The position numbers were made by a program, and so were the translations under genes. From VAZQ01 sp963739385 (GTDB taxonomy: Bacteria > Pseudomonadota > Alphaproteobacteria > Rhizobiales > Xanthobacteraceae), in assembly GCA_963739385.1 (NCBI GenBank), contig CAVUAI010000053.1, positions 248,001 through 312,000 on the forward strand: a stretch of 64,000 nt of DNA. Direction: 5' to 3'. The notes beneath the pieces are model-generated. The model was not told the DNA's origin. It searched no databases and worked only from the letters and a program-made list of their open reading frames with translations. Positions 33,892-42,979 of the stretch are shown here, piece after piece. The stretch's first letter is position 1. Every line of letters starts with the position of its first letter.

Positions 33892-36800
33892 ATCTCTCCG
33901 AGCCGTTCATCCGCCGGCCGGTTGCCACTTCGCTGCTGATGGCAGCGCTCGCGTTCGTGGGGCTGGTCTCGTTTCCGTTCCTGCCGGTCGCTCCGCTTCC
34001 GCAGGTCGACTTCCCCACCATTCAGGTGCAGGCGACGTTCCAAGGCGCAAGCGCCGAAACGATGGCGTCCTCGGTCGCCGCTCCACTTGAACGCCAGTTC
34101 GGGCAGATCCCGGGCGTGACCGAGATGACTTCGGTGAGCACGCTCGGGGCAACGACGATCGTGATTCAGTTCCAGCTCAACCGCAACATCGACTCGGCGG
34201 CGCAGGACGTACAGGCGGCGATCACCGCCGCCGGCAAAACGCTGCCGCAGACTCTGTCGACGCCGCCAACCTACAAGAAGACCAACCCGGCCGACGCGCC
34301 GATCCTCATTCTCGCTGCGCGCTCCGACACCTTGCCGCTCACCGCGATCGACGACTACGCGGACAATTTCCTCGCCCAGCAGATCTCGCAGGTGCCGGGC
34401 GTCGCCCAGGTCGCCATCGGCGGCGATCAGAAGCCGTCGATCCGGATCCAGGTCGATCCCGCCAAGCTCGCGTCGACTGGGCTCACGCTCGAAGACATCC
34501 GCGCCACCCTGGTCAGCTCGACGACCAATGCGGCGAAGGGGACGCTCAACACCGCCCAGACCAGCTTCACCATCGCCACCAACGACCAGCTGACCGTGGC
34601 CGACCAGTATGACGACGTGGTCCTCGCCTACCGCAACGGTGCCGCGATCCGGGTGCGCGACGTCGGCCACGCGGTTCTGGAACCGTCGGACCGCAACGTC
34701 TCCGCCTACCAGAACAACGAGCGCGCCATTCTGCTGATCGTGTTCAAGCAGCCGGGCGCCAACGTGATCGAGACGGTGGACCAGATCAAGGCGCAGCTTC
34801 CACTCCTGACCGCAAATATCCCGCCCGCGATCAAGGTCGAAACCATTCTCGACCGCACCGTGACGATCCGCGCCTCCGTGCTCGACGTCGAATTCACCCT
34901 CGCCCTGACCATCGCGCTCGTGGTGATGGTCATCCTGCTGTTCCTGCGCAATTTCTGGGCGACGTTCATCCCGAGCATCACCGTGCCGCTGGCGATCCTC
35001 GGCTCGTGCGCGGCGATGTACATGCTCAACTTCAGCATCGACAACCTGTCGCTGATGGCGCTGACGATCGCGGTCGGCTTCGTGGTGGATGATGCCATCG
35101 TGGTCGTCGAGAACATCTACCGCCACATCGAGCACGGCGCCTCGCCGCTGGAAGCGGCCCTCAGCGGTTCGCGCGAGATCGGTTTCACCGTCCTGTCGAT
35201 CAGCCTGTCGCTGATTGCGGTGTTCATCCCGCTGCTGCTCATGGGCGGCATCATCGGCCGCCTGTTCCGCGAGTTCGCCCTGACCGTCACTGCGTCCATC
35301 GTGGTCTCGGCGCTGGTATCGCTGACGCTCGCGCCCATGCTGTGCGCGCGGTTCATGCAAAGGGAGTCCGGGGATCATGGCCGCCTCTACCGTGCAATCG
35401 AAGCCGGGTTCAACGGAATGCTCGCGGGCTATCGGCGCACGCTCGACATCGTGCTGCGCCACCAGGCCATCACGCTCGGGGTCTTCTTCGCCACCGTGGC
35501 GCTCACCGTCGTAATGGCGATCCAGATTCCCAAGGGCTTTTTCCCGGTGCAGGATACCAGCCTGATCTCGGGTCTCTCCGAGGCGGCACAAGGGGTGTCG
35601 CCGGAAGAGATGATGCGGCTGCAGCGCTCGCTGGGCGAGGTGCTGCTGCACGATCCCGACGTCGCGGGGTTCGGTGCGCTGACCGGCAGCGGCGGCGGCG
35701 CGAATGCGCAGAATACGGGGCGGTTCTTCATCGTGCTCAAGCCGCGCGATGAGCGCGAGCTCACGGCGTCGCAGATCATCGACCGGCTGCGCCCGCAACT
35801 CGCCAAGGTGCAAGGCGCCAACCTCTATCTGCAGCCCACGCAGGACATCACCGTGGGCGGACGGATTTCCCGCGGCGGCTTTCAGTACACCATACAGGAC
35901 GCCAACATTTCCGAGCTCAATACCTGGTCGCAGAAGATGCTCGAGAAGATGCGCACACTCCCGGAGCTCACCGACGTGGCGAGCGACGTCCTGGCCAGTG
36001 CGCCGCAGCTCAAGATCACGATCAACCGCGATCAGGCCGCGCGCTTCGGCATCTCACCGCAGATGATCGACGACACGCTCAACGATGCCTACGGGCAGCG
36101 CCAGATCACGCAATATTTCACCCAGCTCAACACCTACTGGATCATCCTCGAGATCACGCCCGAGCTGCAAAAGACGCTCGATTCCCTCGACCGGATCTAC
36201 GTCAAATCGCCGCTGACCGGCGCCGCCGTGCCGCTGTCGACGCTGGTCAACTTCAATTCCAGCAAGGTCGGCCCGCTGTCGGTGTCGCACCAGGGCCAGT
36301 TTCCCTCGGCGACGCTGACGTTCAACCTGCGTCCCGGAATTGCGCTCGGCGAGGCCGTCAATGCCATCGGCCGAGCCGCCCGCGAGATCGGCATGCCATC
36401 CTCGGTGCTCGGCAGTTTCTCGGGCAACGCCCAGGCCTTCCAGTCGTCGCTCTCCAGCGAGCCTGCGCTGATCGCCGCCGCCCTCATCGTCGTCTACATC
36501 ATCCTGGGCGTGCTCTATGAAAGCTTCATTCATCCCCTGACGATTCTTTCGACGCTGCCCTCAGCCGGGGTCGGGGCGCTGCTGGCACTGCAGGCCGGCC
36601 ATATGGACCTGTCGGTCATCGGCATCATCGGCATCATTCTTCTGATCGGCATCGTCAAGAAGAACGGCATCATGCTCGTCGACTTCGCCATCGCCGCCGA
36701 GCGTGACCGCCATCTGCCGCCGATCGCCGCGATCCGCGAGGCGTGCCTCCTGCGGTTCCGCCCGATCCTGATGACGACCGCGGCGGCGATGCTCGCCGGC

Positions 36801-37013
36801 ATACCGCTGGCGTTCGGCCACGGCACCGGATCGGAGCTGCGGCAGCCGCTGGGTTACGCCATGGTCGGCGGTCTCGCGCTCAGCCAGTTGCTGACGCTCT
36901 ACACCACGCCTGTGGTCTACCTCTATCTCGATCGGGTGCGCGTCTGGCTGGAGGGCGGCAGGCGCCCGCCGCCGCGCGAAACCGAGCGGCCGCACCTCGT
37001 CGCGGCGGAGTGA
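33888..37013 (+). CDS. RND efflux permease (HAE1, MdtB/MuxB-like)
   Basis: 1041 residues, the normal length for the 12-helix RND pumps. N-terminus NLSEPFIRRPVATSLLMAAL; the proton-relay aspartates are in TIAVGFVVDDAIVVVENI; two large periplasmic loops contain the docking and porter domains (for example FPTIQVQATFQGASAETM). It exports hydrophobic drugs, detergents or metabolites using the proton gradient. GTG 33888 overlaps the adaptor stop. A single permease is present, unlike the two-permease MdtBC/MuxBC systems. No TolC-like partner or regulator is in the operon. Confidence 0.94.
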   Translation: MNLSEPFIRRPVATSLLMAALAFVGLVSFPFLPVAPLPQVDFPTIQVQATFQGASAETMASSVAAPLERQFGQIPGVTEMTSVSTLGATTIVIQFQLNRNIDSAAQDVQAAITAAGKTLPQTLSTPPTYKKTNPADAPILILAARSDTLPLTAIDDYADNFLAQQISQVPGVAQVAIGGDQKPSIRIQVDPAKLASTGLTLEDIRATLVSSTTNAAKGTLNTAQTSFTIATNDQLTVADQYDDVVLAYRNGAAIRVRDVGHAVLEPSDRNVSAYQNNERAILLIVFKQPGANVIETVDQIKAQLPLLTANIPPAIKVETILDRTVTIRASVLDVEFTLALTIALVVMVILLFLRNFWATFIPSITVPLAILGSCAAMYMLNFSIDNLSLMALTIAVGFVVDDAIVVVENIYRHIEHGASPLEAALSGSREIGFTVLSISLSLIAVFIPLLLMGGIIGRLFREFALTVTASIVVSALVSLTLAPMLCARFMQRESGDHGRLYRAIEAGFNGMLAGYRRTLDIVLRHQAITLGVFFATVALTVVMAIQIPKGFFPVQDTSLISGLSEAAQGVSPEEMMRLQRSLGEVLLHDPDVAGFGALTGSGGGANAQNTGRFFIVLKPRDERELTASQIIDRLRPQLAKVQGANLYLQPTQDITVGGRISRGGFQYTIQDANISELNTWSQKMLEKMRTLPELTDVASDVLASAPQLKITINRDQAARFGISPQMIDDTLNDAYGQRQITQYFTQLNTYWIILEITPELQKTLDSLDRIYVKSPLTGAAVPLSTLVNFNSSKVGPLSVSHQGQFPSATLTFNLRPGIALGEAVNAIGRAAREIGMPSSVLGSFSGNAQAFQSSLSSEPALIAAALIVVYIILGVLYESFIHPLTILSTLPSAGVGALLALQAGHMDLSVIGIIGIILLIGIVKKNGIMLVDFAIAAERDRHLPPIAAIREACLLRFRPILMTTAAAMLAGIPLAFGHGTGSELRQPLGYAMVGGLALSQLLTLYTTPVVYLYLDRVRVWLEGGRRPPPRETERPHLVAAE

Positions 37014-37112
37014 CTTTGCGGGCGGCTCGCGGCCGGACGGATTGAACGCGGCGCACGCTGCAAAGCTGATCGGCCTCGGTCAATTCGGATCGAGGTTATG
37101 GACGGACGCGGG

Positions 37113-37517
37113 TCATTTCTTGCCGGAGGTCATCACCCAGCCCTTGTGGTTGATGTCGAAGATGATCCCGTCCGGATCCCTGAACTTTCGCTCGAAGCCG
37201 TCGTCGTCCTCCTCGCCGAGATCGAAGAAGAACTGCCCGCCGGCCGCCTCGATCGCAGCCTGCTGCTCCTTGAGGTCCTCGACCTGGAAGCCGAAATGGT
37301 GGATGCCGACGAAGTTCTGCGGATCCTTCAGGCCGGAGCCGACCTCGCTCTTGTATTGCAGCAGCGCCAGATTGACCTCGCCGTCGCTCATATAGATACG
37401 GCGCGCGGTCGGTCCTTCGGAAATCTCGGATCGGCTGAGCCCGAGGGCTTTTTGGTAGAACGTCGCCGTTTTCTCCAGATCCTTGACCACGAGGGCGATG
37501 TGCCGGATGCGTGCCAT
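37113..37517 (-). CDS. VOC family (glyoxalase-fold) protein
   Basis: 134-residue vicinal-oxygen-chelate protein: IRHIALVVKDLEKTATFYQKALGL, then GIHHFGFQVEDLKEQQAAIEAAGG and KFRDPDGIIFDI with the metal-site residues (His at 6 and near 74, Glu/Asp near the end). Members include glyoxalase I, dioxygenases and epimerases; similar short proteins are often annotated as lactoylglutathione lyases. ATG at 37517 chosen. 95 bp downstream of the DUF1993 gene on the same strand. Confidence 0.87.
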   Translation of the reverse strand: MARIRHIALVVKDLEKTATFYQKALGLSRSEISEGPTARRIYMSDGEVNLALLQYKSEVGSGLKDPQNFVGIHHFGFQVEDLKEQQAAIEAAGGQFFFDLGEEDDDGFERKFRDPDGIIFDINHKGWVMTSGKK

Positions 37518-37612
37518 AACGTGTCTCGCTCCTGTTAGCGCCGGTTTGAACACCGCCATCTCTAGCACGTCGGCGGGGAAGAGCGCAGTGGCTGCCCCCG
37601 CCCGCGATGGCG

Positions 37613-38131
37613 CTAGGGCGACACGGGAGTGCCCATGAAATCGCGCTTGCCGAGCTCGACCCCGCAATGACGCAGGATGTCGTAGGCGGTGGTGCAGTGG
37701 AAATAGAAATTCGGCAATGAATTGTTGAGCAGCAGCGACTGGCCGGTGAACTCGCGCGTCGCCCCGCTGGGGAATGTGATCTTGATCTCCTTGTCTTCGG
37801 TGCCGTCGATCTGCGCGGGTTTGAGGCCCTTGAGGAAATCGACGGTCTTGGCGATGCGTTCCTTCAGCTCGGGGATGGTCGCCTCGGTATTGGCGAAGGT
37901 CGGCATGTCGACGCCCGCCAGCCGGCCGCCGGCATTGATGGCATGGTCGGTCGCCGCCCGCACCTGCCGCACCAGGGGAAACATGTCGGGCGCGAGCCGC
38001 GTGTTCAGCAGCACCGACGGCTCGACCTTCTTCGCCTCGGCAAAAGCCGCCGCCTTGTCCAGAACAGCGGACAGGCTCTGCAGGAACTGCATGAAGATTG
38101 GCACCGATATCTTGTACATCGAAACAGTCAT
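37613..38131 (-). CDS. DUF1993 family protein (DinB-like four-helix fold)
   Basis: 172 residues starting MTVSMYKISVPIFMQFLQSL, with RLAPDMFPLVRQVRAATDHA, ERIAKTVDFLKGL and NFYFHCTTAYDILRHCGVELGKRDF near the C-terminus, the hallmarks of DUF1993. The fold is related to DinB metal-binding bundles; the family function is unknown. ATG at 38131 preferred over 38146. Lies upstream of the VOC gene. Confidence 0.87.
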   Translation of the reverse strand: MTVSMYKISVPIFMQFLQSLSAVLDKAAAFAEAKKVEPSVLLNTRLAPDMFPLVRQVRAATDHAINAGGRLAGVDMPTFANTEATIPELKERIAKTVDFLKGLKPAQIDGTEDKEIKITFPSGATREFTGQSLLLNNSLPNFYFHCTTAYDILRHCGVELGKRDFMGTPVSP

Positions 38132-38264
38132 CGCGCGTCGCCCCAATGGCCGGTGGATTGCAGCGTGAGCTTAGCGGGCTTCGCCCCTTGCGCAAAGACG
38201 CGCCATGCATGCAGCGATGCATTGCAGCCGGGATGAGCGTGACGAAATGGCCGTTCGTCGTCGC

Positions 38265-40136
38265 TCATGCCGCCTCCAGCGCGCCGCGCAGGAGCGCGGC
38301 TTCAAAGCGCTCCCGCAGTCCGGTGCTCCGTTCAAGCTCCATGCGTACCAGCGCCTCCTGAACCTGCGGCGAAGGTGCGCCCGCGAGAAGCCCGCGCGCC
38401 AGCAGGCGGGCGAGCCGCGCCGGCGAGGCCGCTCGCAGCAGCTGCAAGGCCGGCAGCAGCCGTTGTTCCACGGCGGTGAAGTCGGTCCCGAACGGAAAGA
38501 CCGGCAGCAGGCCTTGCGCGCGCGCCGGGGCAAGCGCCTGCGCGATGCGATCGGGCGTGTTGTCCCGGCATCGGGCGGGGAGCTCGAAGCCGCGCTCGAT
38601 CTTGCCGGCGTCCTTGGCGCGTCGCAGCAGCTCGTCCTGGAAGCGGGAATCGGCGACCGCGAGCATCGCCGCGATCACGTCGCGGTCGGTTTTTCCGCGC
38701 AGGTCCGCGACGCCGTATTCGGTCACCACGATGTCGCGCAGGTGGCGCGGGATCGTGGTGTGCCCGTAGTTCCAGCGGACGTTGGAGGTGGTGCGGCCGC
38801 GCACCTCGCGCGTCGCACGCAGCATGATGATCGAGCGGGCGTCCGCGAGCGCGAACGCCTGCGCTACGAAATTGTACTGCCCGCCCACTCCGCTGATGAC
38901 CTGCCCGTTCTCGAGGCCGTCGGAGACGACGGCGCCGAGCAGGGTCGCCATCATGGCATTGTTGATGAACCGCGCCTTCACGCGCCCGCGGCGCTTGATG
39001 GCTTCGTCACCATAGAGCTCGTTCACGAACGAAACCGCGGTCATGTTGAGCTTCGCGAGCTCGATCTCCGGCATCTCCCGCAGCGCTCGGTAGAATCCGC
39101 GCGAGCCCAGAAAGAACCCCGCCTGCAGCAAGGTGCCGTCGACCTCGCGCTTGAGCACCCCGGCGCGTCGGAGGTCGAGAAAGCCCTCGACGAACATCTC
39201 GCTCAGACCGTGCACGCCCACGCCAAACGGCGCGGTTTCCCACGGTCCGGCGGGCGCCTGGTCGGCGGGGCCGAGCCGCGCTAGGATTTCGAGAAACTGC
39301 GAATTTTCCCGGTGCCGCAGAATCAGCGCCTGCGCCACCGCATCGCCGAGCGAGCCGATGCCGATCTGCAGGGTGCCGCCATCGGCCACCAGCCGCGCCG
39401 CGTGCAGGCCGGCGGCATATTCGGTGAGATCGATCGGCTCCCGCGGCGGCCCGAACAAGGGGAAGTCGGTGGCCGCGCCGTCCAGCACCAGGTCGAATTC
39501 CTCGGCGGCGAGATCACCCTCGCCGGGCATGAACGGCAGCTCCGAATTGACCTGACCGACGAACAGGAAATCGCACTCGCCCCGCGCGCGGCACGCCAGC
39601 AGGTCGACGGTGAGGTCGGGATTGCAGCTCAGGCTCAACCGCGTCTCGCCGCCGCGCACGCGCCTGGCGACCAGCTGCCCCACCACGTTGACGCCGCGCT
39701 CGATCACGTAGCGCAGCGCGTGGGTATAGTTGGCGCTGATATAGCTCTGCTGCGCGGCGGCGATGCCGAGCCGCGTTCCCGCTTCAAAGAAGAACTCGTT
39801 CACCACGACATTGGGCGGAAGCTCGCGCTTGTGCAGGGCAAGGGAATAGGCCAGCTCCGGATAGCCGGCGAAGACGCGGTCCGCAAACGGTTGCACGAAG
39901 CGCCGCTCCAGCCCCGGCTTGGCGCGCGGCTTCTCCAGCGTCAATGCCGTAAAGATGCGCAGCTCGATCGAGCGGTCGGTCGCGGCGCGCGCAAACAAGG
40001 CATTGGCAACATGATTGGCCTTGCCGAGACCGAGCGGCAGCGCCAGCGTGATCGACTTGCCGACGCGCTCAATGATCGCTTCGGCAATACGATCGGGGTC
40101 TTGGAACGCGGCGGGCTGGCGGCCGCCCGGCCTCAT
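38265..40136 (-). CDS. Acetyl-CoA hydrolase/transferase family protein
   Basis: 623 residues with the N-terminal and C-terminal CoA-transferase-like domains of the acetyl-CoA hydrolase family: GGTLQIGIGSLGDAVAQAL, VGVHGLSEMFVEGFLDL, INNAMMATLLGAVVSDG, GVGGQYNFVAQAF, RWNYGHTTIPRHLRDIVVTEYGVADLRGKTDRD. It is longer than the common 430-500-residue members, with an extra C-terminal segment rich in Arg/Ala/Leu. It probably hydrolyses or transfers short acyl-CoA. Its ATG overlaps the stop of fadJ (ATGA), so it is translationally coupled to beta-oxidation. Confidence 0.88.
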   Translation of the reverse strand: MRPGGRQPAAFQDPDRIAEAIIERVGKSITLALPLGLGKANHVANALFARAATDRSIELRIFTALTLEKPRAKPGLERRFVQPFADRVFAGYPELAYSLALHKRELPPNVVVNEFFFEAGTRLGIAAAQQSYISANYTHALRYVIERGVNVVGQLVARRVRGGETRLSLSCNPDLTVDLLACRARGECDFLFVGQVNSELPFMPGEGDLAAEEFDLVLDGAATDFPLFGPPREPIDLTEYAAGLHAARLVADGGTLQIGIGSLGDAVAQALILRHRENSQFLEILARLGPADQAPAGPWETAPFGVGVHGLSEMFVEGFLDLRRAGVLKREVDGTLLQAGFFLGSRGFYRALREMPEIELAKLNMTAVSFVNELYGDEAIKRRGRVKARFINNAMMATLLGAVVSDGLENGQVISGVGGQYNFVAQAFALADARSIIMLRATREVRGRTTSNVRWNYGHTTIPRHLRDIVVTEYGVADLRGKTDRDVIAAMLAVADSRFQDELLRRAKDAGKIERGFELPARCRDNTPDRIAQALAPARAQGLLPVFPFGTDFTAVEQRLLPALQLLRAASPARLARLLARGLLAGAPSPQVQEALVRMELERSTGLRERFEAALLRGALEAA

Positions 40137-42232
40137 GTCAGCCGATCCCAGCCGGGATCGGGCCGGAAGCGTTCACCGTAGCGCTGCGCCAGCCGTTCGA
40201 GCTCCTGGCGGATGTTGGCCACCCCCCGCGACCTGGCATAGTGCATGGGGCCGCCGCGGAAGGGCGCAAACCCGGTGGCGAAGATCATGGCGCCGTCGAC
40301 GATGTCCTCGTCCGCCACCACCCCTTCGCGCAGGCAGGCGACGCAGACATCGAGCATCGGCAGGATCAGCCGGTCGGTCATTTCCGCCGTGGGCTTGGGC
40401 GCGTCGCGCTCCTTCACCGGCGCGCCCTTCCTCCAATCGTAGAAGCCCTTGCCGGTCTTGCGGCCGAGCTGGCCCATCTCGACCTTGCTGCGCAGCACCT
40501 GCGACACGTCGGGCATCGGCCGGTCGAGACCGGCCTTGAGGGTCTGCGCCACGTGCAGGCAGATGTCGAGCCCGACGGTGTCGGCGAGCTCGATCGGACC
40601 CATCGGCATGCCGAATTCCACGGCCGCGGCGTCGATGGTCTCGCGCTTGATGCCCTCGCCCAGCATCACCATGGCCTCGAGCATGTAAGGCGTGAGCGCG
40701 CGGTTCACCAGGAATCCCGGCGCGCTCTTGACCGGCGCCGGCAGCCGGTCGATGCGGCCGACGAAGGCGCGCGCCCGAGAAAGTACCTCGGGCGAGACCT
40801 GGTCCTGGCTCACCACCTCGACCAGCTGCATGCGCGACACCGGATTGAAGAAGTGCAGACCGACGAGATGATCGGGCCGCTGCAATCCGACGCGCAGCTC
40901 CTGCAGCGGAATGCTCGACGTGTTGGTCGCGAGAATGGCGCCCGGGCGCATCTTCGGTTCGGTCGCGGCATAGACCTTGCGCTTGAGCTCGAGCGTCTCC
41001 GGCACCGCCTCGATGACGAGGTCGGCGGACCGCACGCCCTCGCCGGTGAGATCGGGAATGAGCCGGTCGAGCGCGTTGCGGGTCTCGATGCTCTTGTGGC
41101 CGATCTTGCCGAACAGGTCGGCGGCGCGCGCGACCGCCTTGGCGAGCGGCTCGGCCTGCATGTCGGCCAAGGTCACGGTAAAGCCGTGCCAGGCGCACCA
41201 CGCCGCGATGTCGCCGCCCATCGCGCCGGCGCCGATGACGTGCACGTGGCGGCCCGTCCATTCGCCGTCCGCCAGGCCCTTGAGCTTCTCGCGCAGGAAG
41301 AACACGCGCACCAGATTGCGCGAGGTATCGGTGACGAGGAGGCGCGCGAACGACGCGATCTCCGCCTTCTGCATGTCCTGCGGATTGCCGCCGTGGGTCT
41401 CCCACAGATCGATCAGCGCGAGCGGCGCGGGATAATGCGCGGCCGGCGCTTTCTTCTCGGTTTCCGTTCGCATGCGCCAGGCGGCGAGCTTGCGGCCATA
41501 GGTGCTGTTGATGGCATCGATGAGAACGCCGCCGCGCCGGGTCTTCAATTTTCCCGTTACCGCCGCGGTGGCGGCCGCCTTCACGTGCCGCTCCGGCACC
41601 ACGGCGTCGACCAGGCCGAGCGATTTCGCCCGACGCGCATGCACGTTGCGGCCGGTCAGCATCATGGTCATGGCTTCGAGCGGATTGATCAGGCGCGGCA
41701 GGCGCACGGTGCCGCCGAGGCCGGGATGCAGGCCGAGCATCACCTCGGGAAAGCCGAGGCGCGCATCGTCGACCGCGATGCGGTAGTCGCAGGCGAGCGC
41801 AATCTCGAGCCCGCCGCCCAGGCAATAGCCGTGGATCACGGCCACGGTCGGAACCGCGAGATGATCGAGCCGGTCGACGATCGCATTCGCCTTGGTCAGG
41901 CGCGTCTCGACCGCGGCGGCATCGGTCATGCCGCGGAATTCCCCGATGTCGGCGCCGGCGATGAAGCCGCCCGGCTTGGCGGAGCGCAGCACCACGCCCT
42001 TGGGCAAATCCCGTTCGAAGCTTGCGAGCACGTAGTTGAGCTCGGCGAGCACGTCTTCCGACAGCGTGTTGGCGCTGCCTCCCGCCTTGTCGAGCAGCAG
42101 CCAGGCGATGCCGTTGTCGTCGCGCGCGACCTTCCAGTTTCGCCACTCCGCGCTCGCCACCACGCGCTCGGGCGCGTCGAACGGCCCAAGCTCCATATTA
42201 CGCGGCGCCAGCAGGTTCCAGACCTTTCCCAT
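40133..42232 (-). CDS. fadJ: Fatty-acid oxidation multifunctional protein (enoyl-CoA hydratase / 3-hydroxyacyl-CoA dehydrogenase)
   Basis: 699 residues: crotonase domain (about 40-210: FIAGADIGEF oxyanion loop, GYCLGGGLEIALACDYR, FPEVMLGLHPGLGG with catalytic Glu), then the NAD-binding dehydrogenase domain (HVIGAGAMGGDIAAW, about 330), LATNTSSIPL, GLHFFNPVSRMQLVEVV, and the C-terminal helical part (PGFLVNRALTPYMLEAM, GLDICLHVAQTL). It hydrates enoyl-CoA and oxidises the 3-hydroxyacyl-CoA. It belongs to the minus-strand run with fadE-like, thiolase and acyl-CoA hydrolase genes. An internal ATG at residue 13 is an alternative start. Confidence 0.92.
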   Translation of the reverse strand: MGKVWNLLAPRNMELGPFDAPERVVASAEWRNWKVARDDNGIAWLLLDKAGGSANTLSEDVLAELNYVLASFERDLPKGVVLRSAKPGGFIAGADIGEFRGMTDAAAVETRLTKANAIVDRLDHLAVPTVAVIHGYCLGGGLEIALACDYRIAVDDARLGFPEVMLGLHPGLGGTVRLPRLINPLEAMTMMLTGRNVHARRAKSLGLVDAVVPERHVKAAATAAVTGKLKTRRGGVLIDAINSTYGRKLAAWRMRTETEKKAPAAHYPAPLALIDLWETHGGNPQDMQKAEIASFARLLVTDTSRNLVRVFFLREKLKGLADGEWTGRHVHVIGAGAMGGDIAAWCAWHGFTVTLADMQAEPLAKAVARAADLFGKIGHKSIETRNALDRLIPDLTGEGVRSADLVIEAVPETLELKRKVYAATEPKMRPGAILATNTSSIPLQELRVGLQRPDHLVGLHFFNPVSRMQLVEVVSQDQVSPEVLSRARAFVGRIDRLPAPVKSAPGFLVNRALTPYMLEAMVMLGEGIKRETIDAAAVEFGMPMGPIELADTVGLDICLHVAQTLKAGLDRPMPDVSQVLRSKVEMGQLGRKTGKGFYDWRKGAPVKERDAPKPTAEMTDRLILPMLDVCVACLREGVVADEDIVDGAMIFATGFAPFRGGPMHYARSRGVANIRQELERLAQRYGERFRPDPGWDRLT

Positions 42233-42766
42233 CTACGCGCACCACGTTGGGCGCGGCGCACACCCGCGCGCGTGAGAACCGCTTGCTTGCTTTCCGCGCC
42301 AGGGGCGTACCCGCTCGCCACTTCGCTTCGAGTGCGCAATCGGGCACTCCCCCTTCGGTGGGGAGGGGTTGGGGGTGGGGGTCGTCGCGAGTTCACTCAG
42401 AATGTCGTCGAGCACGCCATCGATGTTCGACAACACGTCGTTGTTCCAATATCGCAGCACGCGGTAGCCGTTCGCTTCGAGAACCTTCGTGCGCTGTTCG
42501 TCGGCTGCCGAACTGCCGTGCTGGCCTCCATCGACCTCGATGATGATGCGCTTCGCGTGACAGACAAAATCAGCGATGTAGCGGCCAATTCTAACCTGCC
42601 GACGGAAATGGGTGCCCGGCGTCGAAATTCGGTGGCGCAGGTGCCACCACAGCTTCCGCTCGGCTTCCGTCGGAACAGCGCGCATCGCCCGAGCAAGACG
42701 ACGCTGGGGTGGCATGATCGTGCGATCACGTTTCGCCCAGACTCGGGGCTTGTCCGCTGCGGACAT
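42233..42766 (-). CDS. DUF559 endonuclease-fold protein between inverted repeats
   Basis: 177 residues. The DUF559 domain (about 18-127) shows PTEAERKLWWHLR, FRRQVRIGRYIADFVCHAKR and IIIEVDGGQH, an acidic E-D-E-x-D layout of the Vsr/PD-(D/E)xK nuclease type, and YRVLRYWNNDV. From residue 128 the protein reads into a C-rich repeat (TPTPNPSPPKGE) and ends only one base before the fadJ start. An inverted copy of the same repeat lies just upstream of the start. I use ATG 42766; the longer frame from 42979 only translates the repeat. Biological role unknown. Confidence 0.78.
   Translation of the reverse strand: MSAADKPRVWAKRDRTIMPPQRRLARAMRAVPTEAERKLWWHLRHRISTPGTHFRRQVRIGRYIADFVCHAKRIIIEVDGGQHGSSAADEQRTKVLEANGYRVLRYWNNDVLSNIDGVLDDILSELATTPTPNPSPPKGECPIAHSKRSGERVRPWRGKQASGSHARGCAPRPTWCA
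42347..42384. repeat. C-rich hairpin repeat, left copy at the DUF559 gene
   Basis: ACTCCCCCTTCGGTGGGGAG followed by a G-rich tract; its reverse complement matches the right-hand copy starting at 42784. It lies inside the 3' end of the DUF559 reading frame. Confidence 0.85.
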
Positions 42767-42783
42767 GTCATCGTTCCTTACAA

Positions 42784-42957
42784 CCACCCCCACCCCCAAC
42801 CCCTCCCCACAAGGGGGAGGGGAGCACACCGAATTTGCCGCTCCCACCCTCTGTCCCCTCCCCACAAGAACTCGGAGTCGCGATCCAAAGTGAGCGGAGT
42901 CGAATAAATCCGACTTCGGCTGGGGAGGGGAGCACACCGAGTGTGTCGCTCGCGTTG
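42784..42957. repeat. C-rich hairpin repeats, right copies at the DUF559 gene
   Basis: Two units in a row. The first (42784-42843) has ACCCCCACCCCCAACCCC, CTCCCC-acaag-GGGGAG and ends GAGCACACCGAATTTGCCGC. The second (about 42854-42957) has CCCTCCCC, a different inner stem (ACTCGGAGTCGCGATCCAAA through CCGACTTCGG), and GGGGAGGGGAGCACACCGAG. The outer CTCCCC / GGGGAG arms and the GAGCACACCGA edge are shared with the copies at 44358-45020. Confidence 0.85.
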
Positions 42958-42979
42958 GTCTTGTTGCAACGGACACCAT

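Noticed and set aside
33474..35813. Very long minus-strand open frame (779 codons) opposite the RND genes
   Set aside because: It mirrors the codon pattern of the clear plus-strand adaptor and permease; its product is His/Asp/Arg-rich without any domain. Antisense shadow of GC-rich DNA.
40241..42907. Plus-strand open frame of 888 codons opposite fadJ and the DUF559 gene
   Set aside because: Runs across two genes and a repeat; composition typical of an antisense shadow.
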